From positions 1 to 53,693 of the forward strand of contig JANXRW010000051.1 of NCBI GenBank assembly GCA_025356655.1: 53,693 bases of DNA, written 5' to 3'. This document shows positions 34,753-43,292 of the stretch, piece by piece. The notes under the pieces were generated by a model, which did not search any database, was not told the origin of the DNA, and saw only the letters and a program-made list of their open reading frames with translations. The position numbers and the translations under genes are program-made. Source of the DNA: Betaproteobacteria bacterium (GTDB lineage: Bacteria; Pseudomonadota; Gammaproteobacteria; Burkholderiales; SHXO01). Position 1 is the first letter of the stretch. Every line of letters begins with the position of its first letter.

Positions 34753-34790
34753 TCGCGGATCACCCAATTCCTATCCGCAAGGGGTTCTCC

Positions 34791-35771
34791 ATGGCAATGG
34801 CAAACGCAATCCGCTTTCATCGCACGGGCGGTCCTGAGGTGCTGCAGTTGGACACGCTGGAGGTGGGAGCGCCTGCGCCCGGCCAGGCTCTGATACGTCA
34901 GCACGCGGTCGGCCTCAACTATATCGACGTGTACCATCGCACGGGACTCTATCCCATGCCCCTTCCGAGCGGCATCGGCCTGGAAGCCGCCGGTGTGGTG
35001 GAGGCCGTGGGGGATGGGGTCACGGACCTGGCGCCAGGGGACCGGGTGGCTTACGCGGGTGGGCCGCTGGGCGCCTACGCGGACTTGCGCCTCATCCCCG
35101 CCGATCGGCTGGTGAAACTTCCCGACGCACTGTCCTTCGAGCTGGGAGCGGCGATGATGCTCCAGGGCATGACGGCCCGTTACCTGATCCGCCGCACCTA
35201 TCCGGTGAAGAGTGGAGACACGGTCGTCTTCCATGCCGCCGCGGGTGGCGTCGGGCTCATCGCCTGTCAGTGGCTCAAGGCCCTGGGGGCGACCGTCATC
35301 GGCACGGTGGGTTCCGACGCAAAGGCGGAACTGGCGCGCGCCAATGGCTGCGCCCACACCATCGTGTACACCCGCGAGAACTTCGCCGAACGGGTGAAGG
35401 AGATCACGGGCGGAACGGGTGTCCCGGTGGTGTACGACTCCGTCGGCAAGGACACGTTCACGGGGTCCCTGGATTGTCTGCAGCCCCTGGGCACCATGGT
35501 GCTCTTCGGCACGGCCTCGGGCCCGGTGCCTCCGATGGACCCGAACCTCCTGGCGCAGAAGGGTTCCCTCTACCTGACCCGGCCCACACTGACCACCTAC
35601 GTGGCTAAGCGCGAGGATTTGGTCACCACCGCTAACGATCTGTTCCAGGCGGTGCTCGCTGGCCAGGTCCGCATCGATGTTCGCCAGACCTATGCCCTCG
35701 CCCAGGCCGCGCAGGCACATCTGGACCTGGAGGGGCGCCGCACCACGGGGTCCACCGTGTTGGTTCCTTAG
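34791..35771 (+). CDS. NADPH:quinone oxidoreductase (MDR superfamily)
   Basis: 326 residues from ATG at 34791; earlier in-frame ATG at 34689 lies inside the cupin gene. It has AIRFHRTGGPEVLQLD, GLNYIDVYHRTGLYP, GIGLEAAGVVEAVGDGV and the NADPH-binding FHAAAGGVGLIACQWLK, all typical of the zinc-free quinone oxidoreductase group. It reduces quinones or alpha,beta-unsaturated carbonyls with NADPH. In this cluster it could act on an unsaturated sugar-acid or aromatic breakdown product. Confidence 0.9.
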   Translation: MAMANAIRFHRTGGPEVLQLDTLEVGAPAPGQALIRQHAVGLNYIDVYHRTGLYPMPLPSGIGLEAAGVVEAVGDGVTDLAPGDRVAYAGGPLGAYADLRLIPADRLVKLPDALSFELGAAMMLQGMTARYLIRRTYPVKSGDTVVFHAAAGGVGLIACQWLKALGATVIGTVGSDAKAELARANGCAHTIVYTRENFAERVKEITGGTGVPVVYDSVGKDTFTGSLDCLQPLGTMVLFGTASGPVPPMDPNLLAQKGSLYLTRPTLTTYVAKREDLVTTANDLFQAVLAGQVRIDVRQTYALAQAAQAHLDLEGRRTTGSTVLVP

Positions 35772-35826
35772 ATCCCGCCCCCGGTGGGTGGGAGCGCGTG
35801 CGACGGCAATGCGACAAGGAGTGGAA

Positions 35827-36591
35827 ATGATTGCTGACCTGAAGGGCAAGGCCGTGCTGGTGACGGGGGCCAGCACCGGCATCGGGGCGGCGGCAGCAGC
35901 GGCCTTCGGGGCCAACGGCGCTCGGGTGGCGATTCATTACAACCGCAGCCGTGCCCAAGCCGAGGAAGTGGCTGGGCGGGTGCGTGCTGCCGGCGGCGAG
36001 GCCGTCCTGGTCAGTGGTGACCTTGCGAGCACCGCTGCTTGCGGTGACATCGTTGAGCGAACCGTCCAGGCTTTCGGGCGCATCGACGTGCTGGTGAACA
36101 ACGCGGGCGCCATGGTGCAACGGCGTCCGCTTGCCGAGATTGATGACGAACTCTTCGATCAGGTGGTGCATCTGAACGTGCGCTCGGTCGTCATGACCAC
36201 CGGGGCGGCCGCGGTGCACATGCGCCGACAGGGCGGCGGCAACGTCATCAACGTCACCTCCATCGCGGCGCGCCACGGCGGCGGCCCGGGTGCCCTGCTC
36301 TATGCGGGCTCGAAGGGTTTTGTAAGTACCCTGACGCGCGGCATGGCGAAGGAGTTGGTGCGCGACAAGATTCGCGTCAACGCGGTTGCACCCGGAGTGA
36401 TCGCAACGCCTTTCCACGATCGCTTCAGCACGCCGGAGATGCTGGAATCTTTCCGTACCACCATTCCCATGAACCGCATCGGCGACGCCGACGAGTGTGC
36501 CGGAGCGTTTCTTTTTCTGGCCTCCGACGCACTGAGCAGCTACATCACCGGACAGATCATCGAAGTTAACGGCGGGCAGTACATGCCCTGA
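35827..36591 (+). CDS. Short-chain dehydrogenase/reductase (first of two)
   Basis: 254 residues from ATG at 35827 with AAGGAG upstream. Classical SDR: VLVTGASTGIGAAAA, VLVNNAGAMVQRRPL, catalytic Ser in VINVTSIAARHG, Tyr-x3-Lys in LYAGSKGFVSTL, then VNAVAPGVIATPFHD. It ends GQIIEVNGGQYMP. It is an NAD(P)-dependent dehydrogenase of a small alcohol or sugar acid. It shares only general SDR features with the next gene, so this is not a recent duplication. Confidence 0.9.
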   Translation: MIADLKGKAVLVTGASTGIGAAAAAAFGANGARVAIHYNRSRAQAEEVAGRVRAAGGEAVLVSGDLASTAACGDIVERTVQAFGRIDVLVNNAGAMVQRRPLAEIDDELFDQVVHLNVRSVVMTTGAAAVHMRRQGGGNVINVTSIAARHGGGPGALLYAGSKGFVSTLTRGMAKELVRDKIRVNAVAPGVIATPFHDRFSTPEMLESFRTTIPMNRIGDADECAGAFLFLASDALSSYITGQIIEVNGGQYMP

Positions 36592-36669
36592 GGACGCGCC
36601 GGGAGTCCAGGCGCCAAAGAGCCCCGGACCCCGGTGCGGGCGTTCCCGGACAACCGGGGGGAGGATGTT

Positions 36670-37416
36670 ATGTTTTCTTTATCGGGCAAGGTGGCCCTGG
36701 TCACCGGGGCATCGCGAGGCTTGGGCTGGGCGATGGCCCAGTCCTTGGCGAAGGCCGGCGCACGCGTGGTGCTGGCGGGCCGCGACGAGACCGCGCTGCG
36801 CTCCCGGGCGGGCGAATTGGGCGAAGCGGGCACCTGGGTTGCCTTCGATGTCACCGACCACGCCGCGGCGGCACGGGCAGTGGCGCAGATTGGCGAGCGC
36901 GAAGGGCGGCTGGACATCCTGGTGAACAACGCCGGCATCCAGCACCGGCGGCCGCTGCGCGAGTTTGAGACAGCGGACTTCCAGCGCGTCCTTGACACGA
37001 ATCTGACCTCGGTTTGGGTGCTCGCGCGCGAGGCTTCGCGGCTAATGATCCCGCAGCGCGCGGGACGCATCATCATGACCGGTTCCATCACCGGTTTCGT
37101 CGCCCGACCGACGATCTCCGCCTACATCGCCAGCAAGGGCGCGGTGCATGCGCTGACCCGAGAACTGGCCATCGAACTGGCCCCGCATCGCATCACGGTG
37201 AACGCCATCGCGCCCGGGTTCTTTGCCACGGAGATGAATAGCGCGCTCATCGACAATGCCGAGTTCAACGGTTGGGTCTGCTCGCGGACCCCGGCCGGCC
37301 GTTGGGGCACGCTGGAGGAAATCGGACCGGCCGCCGTGTTTCTCGCCTCCGACGAAGCATCCTACGTGAACGGACACGTGTTGACCGTGGATGGCGGCTT
37401 TACCGCCTCCATGTGA
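36670..37416 (+). CDS. Short-chain dehydrogenase, gluconate 5-dehydrogenase-like
   Basis: 248 residues from ATG at 36670 (FSLSGKVALVTGASRGLGWA). Classical SDR motifs: TGASRGLG, VNNAGIQHRRPL, catalytic Ser in MTGSITGFVARPT, and YIASKGAVHALTRELA. The IQHRRPL and APHRITVNAIAPGFFATEMN forms are close to gluconate 5-dehydrogenase / 2-keto-gluconate type SDRs. It probably interconverts a sugar acid and its keto acid. Confidence 0.88.
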   Translation: MFSLSGKVALVTGASRGLGWAMAQSLAKAGARVVLAGRDETALRSRAGELGEAGTWVAFDVTDHAAAARAVAQIGEREGRLDILVNNAGIQHRRPLREFETADFQRVLDTNLTSVWVLAREASRLMIPQRAGRIIMTGSITGFVARPTISAYIASKGAVHALTRELAIELAPHRITVNAIAPGFFATEMNSALIDNAEFNGWVCSRTPAGRWGTLEEIGPAAVFLASDEASYVNGHVLTVDGGFTASM

Positions 37417-37433
37417 GTTTCAGGAGACGGCCC

Positions 37434-38213
37434 GTGCAAGACAACTTACTGAAGCGTCGCCTGCAGGCGGGGGAGCCTGGTTTTGGGACCATGGCTTTCG
37501 AGTTTTTCGTCCCAGGCTTGCCGCAGATGGTGCGCGCGAGCGGCGCTGAGTTCCTGCTGCTCGACATGGAACACAGCGGGCTGGGTTTCGAGACCCTGAA
37601 AGACCAGATCGCGCTTTGCCGCGGTATCGGACTCACCCCCATGGTGAGGGTCCCCGCAAACCAGTATCACTTCATCGCGCGCGCGCTTGATCTGGGTGCG
37701 CAGGGCATCATGGTGCCCATGGTAGGCAGCGCTGACGAGGCGCGGGCCATCGTCTCCTGTACGCGCTACCCGCCGCAAGGCCGCCGTGGCGCGGCCTTCG
37801 GTTTCGCCCATGACGACTACGATGGCGGGGACTTGGTCGAGAAGATTCGCCTTGCCAACGAGCGCGTGCTCGTCATGGCGCTCATCGAAACCGCCGAGGG
37901 CATTGCGAACGCCGACGCCATCGCGGCGGTTCCGGGAATCGACGTGCTCTGGCTGGGTCACTTCGACTTGACCAATTTCCTGGGGATTCCCGGTCAATTC
38001 GAGCACCCGCGCTATCGCGACGCCATCGACCGGATGGTGGCTGCGGCGCGCGCCCACGGTAAGATCCTGGGCGTGATGTCTGCCTCCGACGCTTGGAGCC
38101 GCCAGTATTGGGATCTGGGATACCGGCTCTTTGCCGCCGGCGTGGACGCACACCTGCTGCAGGCGGCACTGCGCCAGTCGCTGGTCGCACTGCGCGCTAT
38201 CGCGGCGGGCTAG
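37434..38213 (+). CDS. HpcH/HpaI-family aldolase
   Basis: 259 residues from GTG at 37434, chosen because CAGGAGA precedes it by 9 bases; the frame is open upstream inside the SDR gene. The family pattern is clear: FLLLDMEHSGLGFETLKDQI, MVRVPANQYHFIARALDLGA, GIMVPMVGSADEAR, ALIETAEGIANADAIAAVPG and VLWLGHFDLTNFLGIPG with metal ligands Glu and Asp. These class II aldolases cleave 2-keto-3-deoxy sugar acids or 4-hydroxy-2-keto acids to pyruvate plus an aldehyde. It gives cluster B its carbon-cleaving step. Confidence 0.9.
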   Translation: MQDNLLKRRLQAGEPGFGTMAFEFFVPGLPQMVRASGAEFLLLDMEHSGLGFETLKDQIALCRGIGLTPMVRVPANQYHFIARALDLGAQGIMVPMVGSADEARAIVSCTRYPPQGRRGAAFGFAHDDYDGGDLVEKIRLANERVLVMALIETAEGIANADAIAAVPGIDVLWLGHFDLTNFLGIPGQFEHPRYRDAIDRMVAAARAHGKILGVMSASDAWSRQYWDLGYRLFAAGVDAHLLQAALRQSLVALRAIAAG

Positions 38214-38305
38214 GCCGCGCGGGCGCATGCAAGAAGGGCAAAGCAGATCGGTGCAAGGAGCGCCCGTGGCGCCTAACGAAGACTTTCATTCAAGGAGGCG
38301 GTTCG

Positions 38306-39328
38306 ATGGCTGAGGGCAAATTTCTGGTGGGAATCACCCGCGACAATCTGCGGCCCGACGGCTCCACCATTTTCGATCCCGCCTGCCTGGAGTTGCTCAA
38401 CCATCCGCGCATCACCTGGGAGTTCTTGCCCGAGTTGGAGGCGGAAATCTCACCGGCGACGGCCGCTCGCTACGACGCACTATGCGTGATGATGGCCCGG
38501 GTTACCCGGGCGAGCCTGAGCGGACCCGAGCGGCGCCTAAAACTCGTGGCGCGCTTCGGCGTCGGTTACGATACGGTGGACGTTGCGGCCTGTACCGAGC
38601 AGGGGGTCATCCTCACCATCAGTCCGGAGGGCGTGCGCCGACCCATGGCCACGGCTGCGCTAACCCTGGTGCTCATGCTGGCGCAGAAGATCATGACCAA
38701 GGACCGCCTCACCCGCGAGGGCCGTTGGGCCGAGCGCGTCCTGCACTTCGGTACGGGCCTCACCGGGCGGGTGCTGGGTTCCATTGGTGTGGGCAACATC
38801 GGCTCGGAACTCTTCCGCTTGGCCGCGCCCTTTGCCATGCGGCATCTGGCCTGCGACCCCTATGTGACGCCGCAGGCCGTGGCGCCCTTGGGCGTCGGTC
38901 TCGTGGACCTGGACACGCTGTTTCGCGAGGCGGATTTCCTCTGCGTTAACTGCCCGCTCACCGAGGAGACGCGGCATCTCGTCAACGCACGCCGCTTGGC
39001 CCTGATGAAGCCTACGGCCTATCTAGTGAACACGGCACGTGGGCCCATCGTGGATGAAAAGGCCCTGCACGGGGTCCTCGCCGCAGGAGCCATTGCCGGG
39101 GCGGGTATCGACGTCTTCGAGCAGGAACCCGTTGCCGCAGACAACCCCCTTCTCGGGCTCGGCAATATCATCGTCACGCCCCATCACGTGGGCCTGACCG
39201 ACGAATGCATCAACACCATCGCCGCCGCGGTCTTCAGTTCCTGCCGTGAACTCGCGGCTGGGAAATCCCCGCGAAACGTGGTGAACCAGCAGGTCCTGGG
39301 GAGAGTTCCGCACTACTTCCACGCCTGA
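38306..39328 (+). CDS. D-isomer-specific 2-hydroxyacid dehydrogenase
   Basis: 340 residues from ATG at 38306; CAAGGAGG is 9-10 bases upstream. The NAD-binding motif GVGNIGSELFRLAAPFAM and the substrate region VARFGVGYDTVDVAACTEQG, NTARGPIVDEKAL and the catalytic His in VTPHHVGLTDE are in place. The family includes D-3-phosphoglycerate, glycerate and other D-2-hydroxyacid dehydrogenases. It ends cluster B and could reduce or oxidise a keto acid released by the aldolase. Confidence 0.9.
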   Translation: MAEGKFLVGITRDNLRPDGSTIFDPACLELLNHPRITWEFLPELEAEISPATAARYDALCVMMARVTRASLSGPERRLKLVARFGVGYDTVDVAACTEQGVILTISPEGVRRPMATAALTLVLMLAQKIMTKDRLTREGRWAERVLHFGTGLTGRVLGSIGVGNIGSELFRLAAPFAMRHLACDPYVTPQAVAPLGVGLVDLDTLFREADFLCVNCPLTEETRHLVNARRLALMKPTAYLVNTARGPIVDEKALHGVLAAGAIAGAGIDVFEQEPVAADNPLLGLGNIIVTPHHVGLTDECINTIAAAVFSSCRELAAGKSPRNVVNQQVLGRVPHYFHA

Positions 39329-39545
39329 ACTCGCGCAGCCGGAGGCCCTGCGGCACCCCAGGAGATGAACCGGAAACCCGCCCCGGGGCTCTTACCGAGG
39401 TGGACGCCCTGGGCGCGTTCCGGGACCTGTTTCCTAGCCGGGCCCGGAATGGCTCACGGCCTCCGCGCTAGACCAAAAACCACGCGCGCGGCAGCTGGTC
39501 GGTGCCGTTGCGGAGACCTGACCACGAACGTACAAGGAACTCCCC

Positions 39546-40373
39546 ATGAAGCTCAGGCTATCGAGCGCGGTTGCGGCCGCACTGATTCTCACCGCCGGAT
39601 CGGCGATTTCTCCGGCAAGCGCGGCTACTGCGCTGGTCACCTTCGACCCGCCAGCCACCCTTACAGGGCCCAGCATCTACGTCGCTGTTCCCGGCCCGCA
39701 GACCATCACTACGGCCCCCGCCACCTTCACGGGTGGCGTAGCGCTCGGGTTCGCCACGTTCTTCCCGGCCATCGCCTTCGCAACGGCGCCCAATGTCTAC
39801 GGTACGGCAAACTTTGGAAATGGTCTGTCCAAGACCCTAACGATGGACATCGATCCTGCCTTTACCACCACGGAGGTGAGTTTCGCGCTGTTCAACGGCG
39901 AAACCTTCGCGCAGTCCTATACGGTGGACGCCTACAACGGTACAACCCTGGTGGCGAGTCAAACCCTGAGCAATCTGGCGGCCAACTTCCAGTCGGGCTA
40001 CGGCCTGATCGATCTGGTGAACGCCGGGGGCATTACCAAGGTTAATACTTACGCTGTCGGGACGCCTGGGGTGTGGGACTTCCTCATCGACACTGTGGCG
40101 TTCAACCAGAACATCACCAGCGTGGTCAACGCACCTCCGCCCCCGTCGACGACCCCGCTACCCCCGGCGACGCCCGTGCAGGCCCACCGTCACGGGCACC
40201 GCAAGGGCGAGACTGAACTCGTGGAAGTGGATTTCGGTGATGACGTTAACGACGTTCGCGGCTCCGTCACCGTGCTCAACGTCACGCCGGTCGTCCCCGA
40301 GCCCTCCACCTGGGTGATGCTCGCCCTGGGCCTGGGTATGGCGGGGGTCGTTATCCGCCGCCGCGCAGCCTGA
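39546..40373 (+). CDS. PEP-CTERM sorting-domain protein, larger
   Basis: 275 residues. The signal peptide is MKLRLSSAVAAALILTAGSA to about residue 27. A Thr/Gly-rich beta region occupies residues 28-190. A Pro-rich linker (PPPPSTTPLPPATP) and His-rich patch (QAHRHGHRKGE) follow, then the PEP-CTERM signal VPEPSTWVMLALGLGMAG and RRRAA. It would be exported and cleaved by exosortase. The linker and His patch could reach through the cell surface or bind metal. A hairpin terminator follows, and an exported phosphoesterase gene is next on the same strand. Confidence 0.88.
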   Translation: MKLRLSSAVAAALILTAGSAISPASAATALVTFDPPATLTGPSIYVAVPGPQTITTAPATFTGGVALGFATFFPAIAFATAPNVYGTANFGNGLSKTLTMDIDPAFTTTEVSFALFNGETFAQSYTVDAYNGTTLVASQTLSNLAANFQSGYGLIDLVNAGGITKVNTYAVGTPGVWDFLIDTVAFNQNITSVVNAPPPPSTTPLPPATPVQAHRHGHRKGETELVEVDFGDDVNDVRGSVTVLNVTPVVPEPSTWVMLALGLGMAGVVIRRRAA

Positions 40374-40380
40374 GCAATTC

Positions 40381-40410
40381 CCTCCTGCTGTGGGCAGGAG
40401 GTTTCGTTCC
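40381..40410 (+). terminator. Terminator after the larger PEP-CTERM gene
   Basis: An 8-bp stem CCTCCTGC / GCAGGAGG (40381-40388, 40394-40401), 5-base loop, then TTTCGTTCC. It starts 8 bases after the stop codon. Confidence 0.65.
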
Positions 40411-40618
40411 AAAGGCCAGGTCCGCGAGAGGCATCCCGCCGACCGGGTGCCGCATCTGTCTCCGCCGAGCTTAGCCCGGGTAACACGCGGTAACCAATCA
40501 ATGCCGGTTAGTAGTCCGAAAGGACTGCTAATACCGCGAAGCGCCGTCATCTCAATGCCTTAATGTTCTCCTCGCGAGACCAGAAGTTCCCTGCAAAGAG
40601 ATAAAACGGAGCATCCCA

Positions 40619-42235
40619 ATGTCCCTGCGACGCAACCTGTTGTCCCTGTCCGTCCTGGCTGCCCTTGCCGCCGCCCCCCTTGCGCAGGCCGAAGAATTCG
40701 AGCACGGCCGCTACGACCACGTCCTGCTGCTGAGCGTTGACGGCCTGCATGCCGTGGATGCCGAGCATTACATCGCGAGCAAACCTGCTTCCAACCTCGC
40801 GAAGCTGGCCGCGCACGGTGTGCGTTTCACCAACGCGTCGAGTTCGCGCCCGTCGGATTCCTTTCCCGGGGTGCTCGCCCTGGTGACCGGCGGTAGCCCC
40901 GCCGCCCATGGCGTGTTCTACGACGTGAGCTGGGACCGCAGCCAGTACGACCCCGCAGGGGCCGGCTGCACCGGGACGCCCGGCATCCAAACCACCTACG
41001 ACGAGTCCATCGACACGGTCGACGCCTCGGGGATCTCGCTCGATGCCATCGACCCGACGCTGTTGCCCTGGGGCATCAAGAACGGCCAGTGCGTGCGCAT
41101 CTATCCGCACGACTTCGTCCAGGTCAACACCGTTTTCGAGGTCGCCAAGGCCGCCCATAAGCGGACCGCCTGGGCCGACAAGCACCCCGCCTACGACCTG
41201 GTGAACGGTCCTTCCGGCAAGGGTGTGGATGACCTCTACACGCCTGAGATCACCAGCCCCGCCTTTGATGCCACCCAGGGCGTCGTGTGCACCTCCGTCA
41301 ATGACGAGAAGAAGGTCGCCGCCATCCTCAACGAGATCAAGGGACTGGACCATGCGGGGAAGAAACGCGTGGGCACCCCCGCCATCTTCGGCATGAACTT
41401 CCAGGCCGTCAGCGTTGGCCAGAAAGTCACCCACAGCAAGACACCGGCCAAGGGTAGCGGTCCGGACTTCTGCAACCGCGCGGATGCCGCGCTCGATGCC
41501 GCGGCTACTGCCCTCCAGGGAAAGTCTGGTGGCTACGTTGCCGAGACGCTGGTGCCCACGGAGGTGCTGCAGTACTCCCTGGACTATGTGGACGGTGCGT
41601 TGGGCAGGATGGTCGGTGCGCTGCGGCAGCAGGGCAAGCTGGATTCCACGATGATCATCCTTTCGGCTAAACACGGCCAGAGCCCGATCGACCCGCAGCA
41701 GGCAAAGAAGGTGGGCGGTCTTCAGGGAAACATCGCCGCTCTAGCCGTGGACGCCTCCGACGTCGGCATTCAGCAGGCCCTGGTTGCCGCTGGCGAGAAC
41801 GAAGATTCCGTCGCGCTCATCTGGCTGCAGGATCAGACTCAGGCCGCAGCCGCGGCGGTATTCCTGCGCAAGTACTCGGCGCCGGGCTTCCCAGGCGGAC
41901 TGGCCATACAGAGCGTCCTGGCGGGTGAGTCGCTAACGCTCAAGTTCCGCGACCCCATGGGCGACAACACGACGCCGGATCTCATCGTGCTGCCGCCGGC
42001 GGGTACGATCTACACCGGCTCGAGCAAGAAAAATGCTGAGCACGGCGGATTCAGTGCCGATGACACAAGCGTCGCCTTGATCGTCGCCAGCCCGCGGCTG
42101 CACGGTGCCGTCGTGAAGTCCCCGGTGGAGACTGCCCAGGTTGCGCCCACTATCCTGGAGGCCCTTGGGCTTCCGGCTGGCGAGTTGAAGGCCGTGCAAC
42201 TCGAGAAGACGACGGCCCTGCCCGCCGTCCAGTAA
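40619..42235 (+). CDS. Exported alkaline-phosphatase-superfamily phosphoesterase
   Basis: 538 residues. The signal peptide ends near residue 24 (AAPLAQA / EEFEHG). Metal and nucleophile positions fit the nucleotide pyrophosphatase/phosphodiesterase type: Asp41 in LLSVDGLHAVD, Ser81 in PSDSFPGVLALVTGGSP where NPP enzymes have TFPN, His in ILSAKHGQSPIDPQ, and the later AEHGGFSADDTSVALIV with Asp/His ligands. It should hydrolyse phosphodiesters or phosphomonoesters in the periplasm. It follows a PEP-CTERM protein and has its own terminator, so it is probably a separate unit. Confidence 0.88.
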   Translation: MSLRRNLLSLSVLAALAAAPLAQAEEFEHGRYDHVLLLSVDGLHAVDAEHYIASKPASNLAKLAAHGVRFTNASSSRPSDSFPGVLALVTGGSPAAHGVFYDVSWDRSQYDPAGAGCTGTPGIQTTYDESIDTVDASGISLDAIDPTLLPWGIKNGQCVRIYPHDFVQVNTVFEVAKAAHKRTAWADKHPAYDLVNGPSGKGVDDLYTPEITSPAFDATQGVVCTSVNDEKKVAAILNEIKGLDHAGKKRVGTPAIFGMNFQAVSVGQKVTHSKTPAKGSGPDFCNRADAALDAAATALQGKSGGYVAETLVPTEVLQYSLDYVDGALGRMVGALRQQGKLDSTMIILSAKHGQSPIDPQQAKKVGGLQGNIAALAVDASDVGIQQALVAAGENEDSVALIWLQDQTQAAAAAVFLRKYSAPGFPGGLAIQSVLAGESLTLKFRDPMGDNTTPDLIVLPPAGTIYTGSSKKNAEHGGFSADDTSVALIVASPRLHGAVVKSPVETAQVAPTILEALGLPAGELKAVQLEKTTALPAVQ

Positions 42236-42285
42236 TCAGGTAACGGCGCCAGGCTTGAGCCCGGCGCCCTTCAGTTGCCATCCGA

Positions 42286-42320
42286 AGCTCTGGCCCCTCC
42301 CGGTCCAGGGCTTTTTTTTT
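42286..42320 (+). terminator. Rho-independent terminator after the phosphoesterase
   Basis: The stem AGCTCTGG / CCAGGGCT (8 bp with one T-G pair) has an 11-base loop and is followed at once by nine or more T. It is the strongest terminator in the window. It starts about 50 bases past the stop codon at 42235. Confidence 0.75.
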
Positions 42321-42529
42321 GCGCCAGCAGGGGCGCACGCTCTCGGGTGCCCGTCCTCTAGCGGATGCCGACGCCACGCACTTTGATGAGGCACCGACCA
42401 CCGGCGAGTGTGACGGTGCTGGAGCCCTACCTTGAAGGCTGTGGGCCGGTAACCGGTCTGCAGACGGCGTTGTAGGCTAACCCGGCAGATTGTGCAGGAC
42501 CGAGCGCAGCGGATTGGACGCGAAGTGCT

Positions 42530-42640
42530 GCTTCCACCCTGCTCCCCGGGGTGCTCGCCCACCCGATGCAGCAAGTCCACGACGTAGGTATAGGGATCCA
42601 CGTGGTGCAGCCTGCAGGTCGCGAGCAGGCGCTAACACCA
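42530..42640 (-). pseudogene. IS66 TnpC C-terminal scrap
   Basis: On the minus strand the frame reads TCRLHHVDPYTYVVDLLHRV then GEHPGEQGG, the IS66 transposase C-terminal motif also seen at 22543-22755. It is a short fragment; no tnpA, tnpB or inverted repeats were found. It differs in detail from the other copy, so the two are not a recent duplication. Confidence 0.6.
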
Positions 42641-42725
42641 CTGCCCTCCGGCAGGCAAGAGGTGCTTCGACATCGCGATCATAACCTTCTAATTCGTCAG
42701 CTTTTTTCCCTGTTGCCTCAAGTCA

Positions 42726-43038
42726 GTGCCATTGGAATATGACCTGAGCCCTGGTGAGTGGCTGAACCGCCCACGCGACGGTCAGGCCCAGGTTTGCGGT
42801 GGCACAGCGCATCATTGGCATCGAGCAAGGCAACTTTGGCGACCAGCAGGCTTGTCGCGAAGGTGCCTGAGCACTGCGCATCAGTGTAGGGCCAGGCCAC
42901 CGGGTGCATTACGCCTTGTGGGGCCGACCCGTGGTTTTGTTGCCGTGCGGCGGCAACAAGAGGTCTCAGGAGGCGGACATTGCCCGGACGGTGGGTTACT
43001 GGCAGGACTGGCAAGGGAGAGCCGATGAGAAGGCGTAG
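42726..43038 (+). pseudogene. Dead RelE/ParE-like toxin of a reverse-order addiction module
   Basis: The frame from 42790 reads VAQRIIGIEQGNFGD, TGA (42868-42870), then ALRISVGPGHRVHYALWGRP, LLPCGGNKRSQEADIARTVG and YWQDWQ, ending at TAG 43036-43038. It aligns segment by segment with the intact toxin at 52268-52591 (FGN, VGEGVQELR, YRVY, LLCGDDKRAQDADI, YWADWE). The N-terminal part (GEWLNRPRDGQAQ) is in another frame, so a frameshift near 42790 adds to the internal stop. It cannot make a full toxin. Confidence 0.7.
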
Positions 43039-43210
43039 ACCTCATGATCATGCGATGGCCGCGGTGTACCGCAACGCTCCTGCTTTTGCGCTGGGGCTGA
43101 TCAACGGCCCACTCGAAGATGGCGACCCAGCCGAACGGCTCATCGCGCTGCGCCAGATGGCTGAGGTTTTCGGCGAGGTTCAAGTGGTATCGCTCGCGCA
43201 GGCCGCCTGA
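43025..43210 (+). pseudogene. Truncated HigA-like antitoxin partner
   Basis: ATG at 43025 overlaps the end of the dead toxin, the same toxin-first, overlapping layout as the intact pair at 52268-52929. The 61 residues (RPHDHAMAAVYRNAPAFALG, LEDGDPAERLIALRQMAEVFGEVQ) correspond to the N-terminal half of such antitoxins, ending where the helix-turn-helix should begin; TGA follows ALAQAA-like SLAQAA. The DNA-binding half is missing. Confidence 0.65.
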
Positions 43211-43292
43211 GTAGGGATGGGCTGTAGCCAAGCATAAAGCGCCAGGCGCGTCTGGGCCGACTACTTCCCGGCGAGCCTAATTCCCGACGACC

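Noticed and set aside
34728..35915. Open frame of 395 codons on the minus strand opposite the quinone oxidoreductase
   Set aside because: His/Arg/Gly-rich antisense shadow without family similarity.
35827..37416. The two SDR genes as a recent tandem duplication
   Set aside because: They share only general SDR motifs and differ throughout, including the C-terminus.
37272..37433. Upstream extension of the HpaI-type aldolase frame
   Set aside because: It overlaps the SDR gene in another frame; GTG at 37434 has a good ribosome site.
40547..41674. Open frame of 375 codons on the minus strand opposite the phosphoesterase
   Set aside because: Antisense shadow; the plus strand has a signal peptide and metal-binding motifs.
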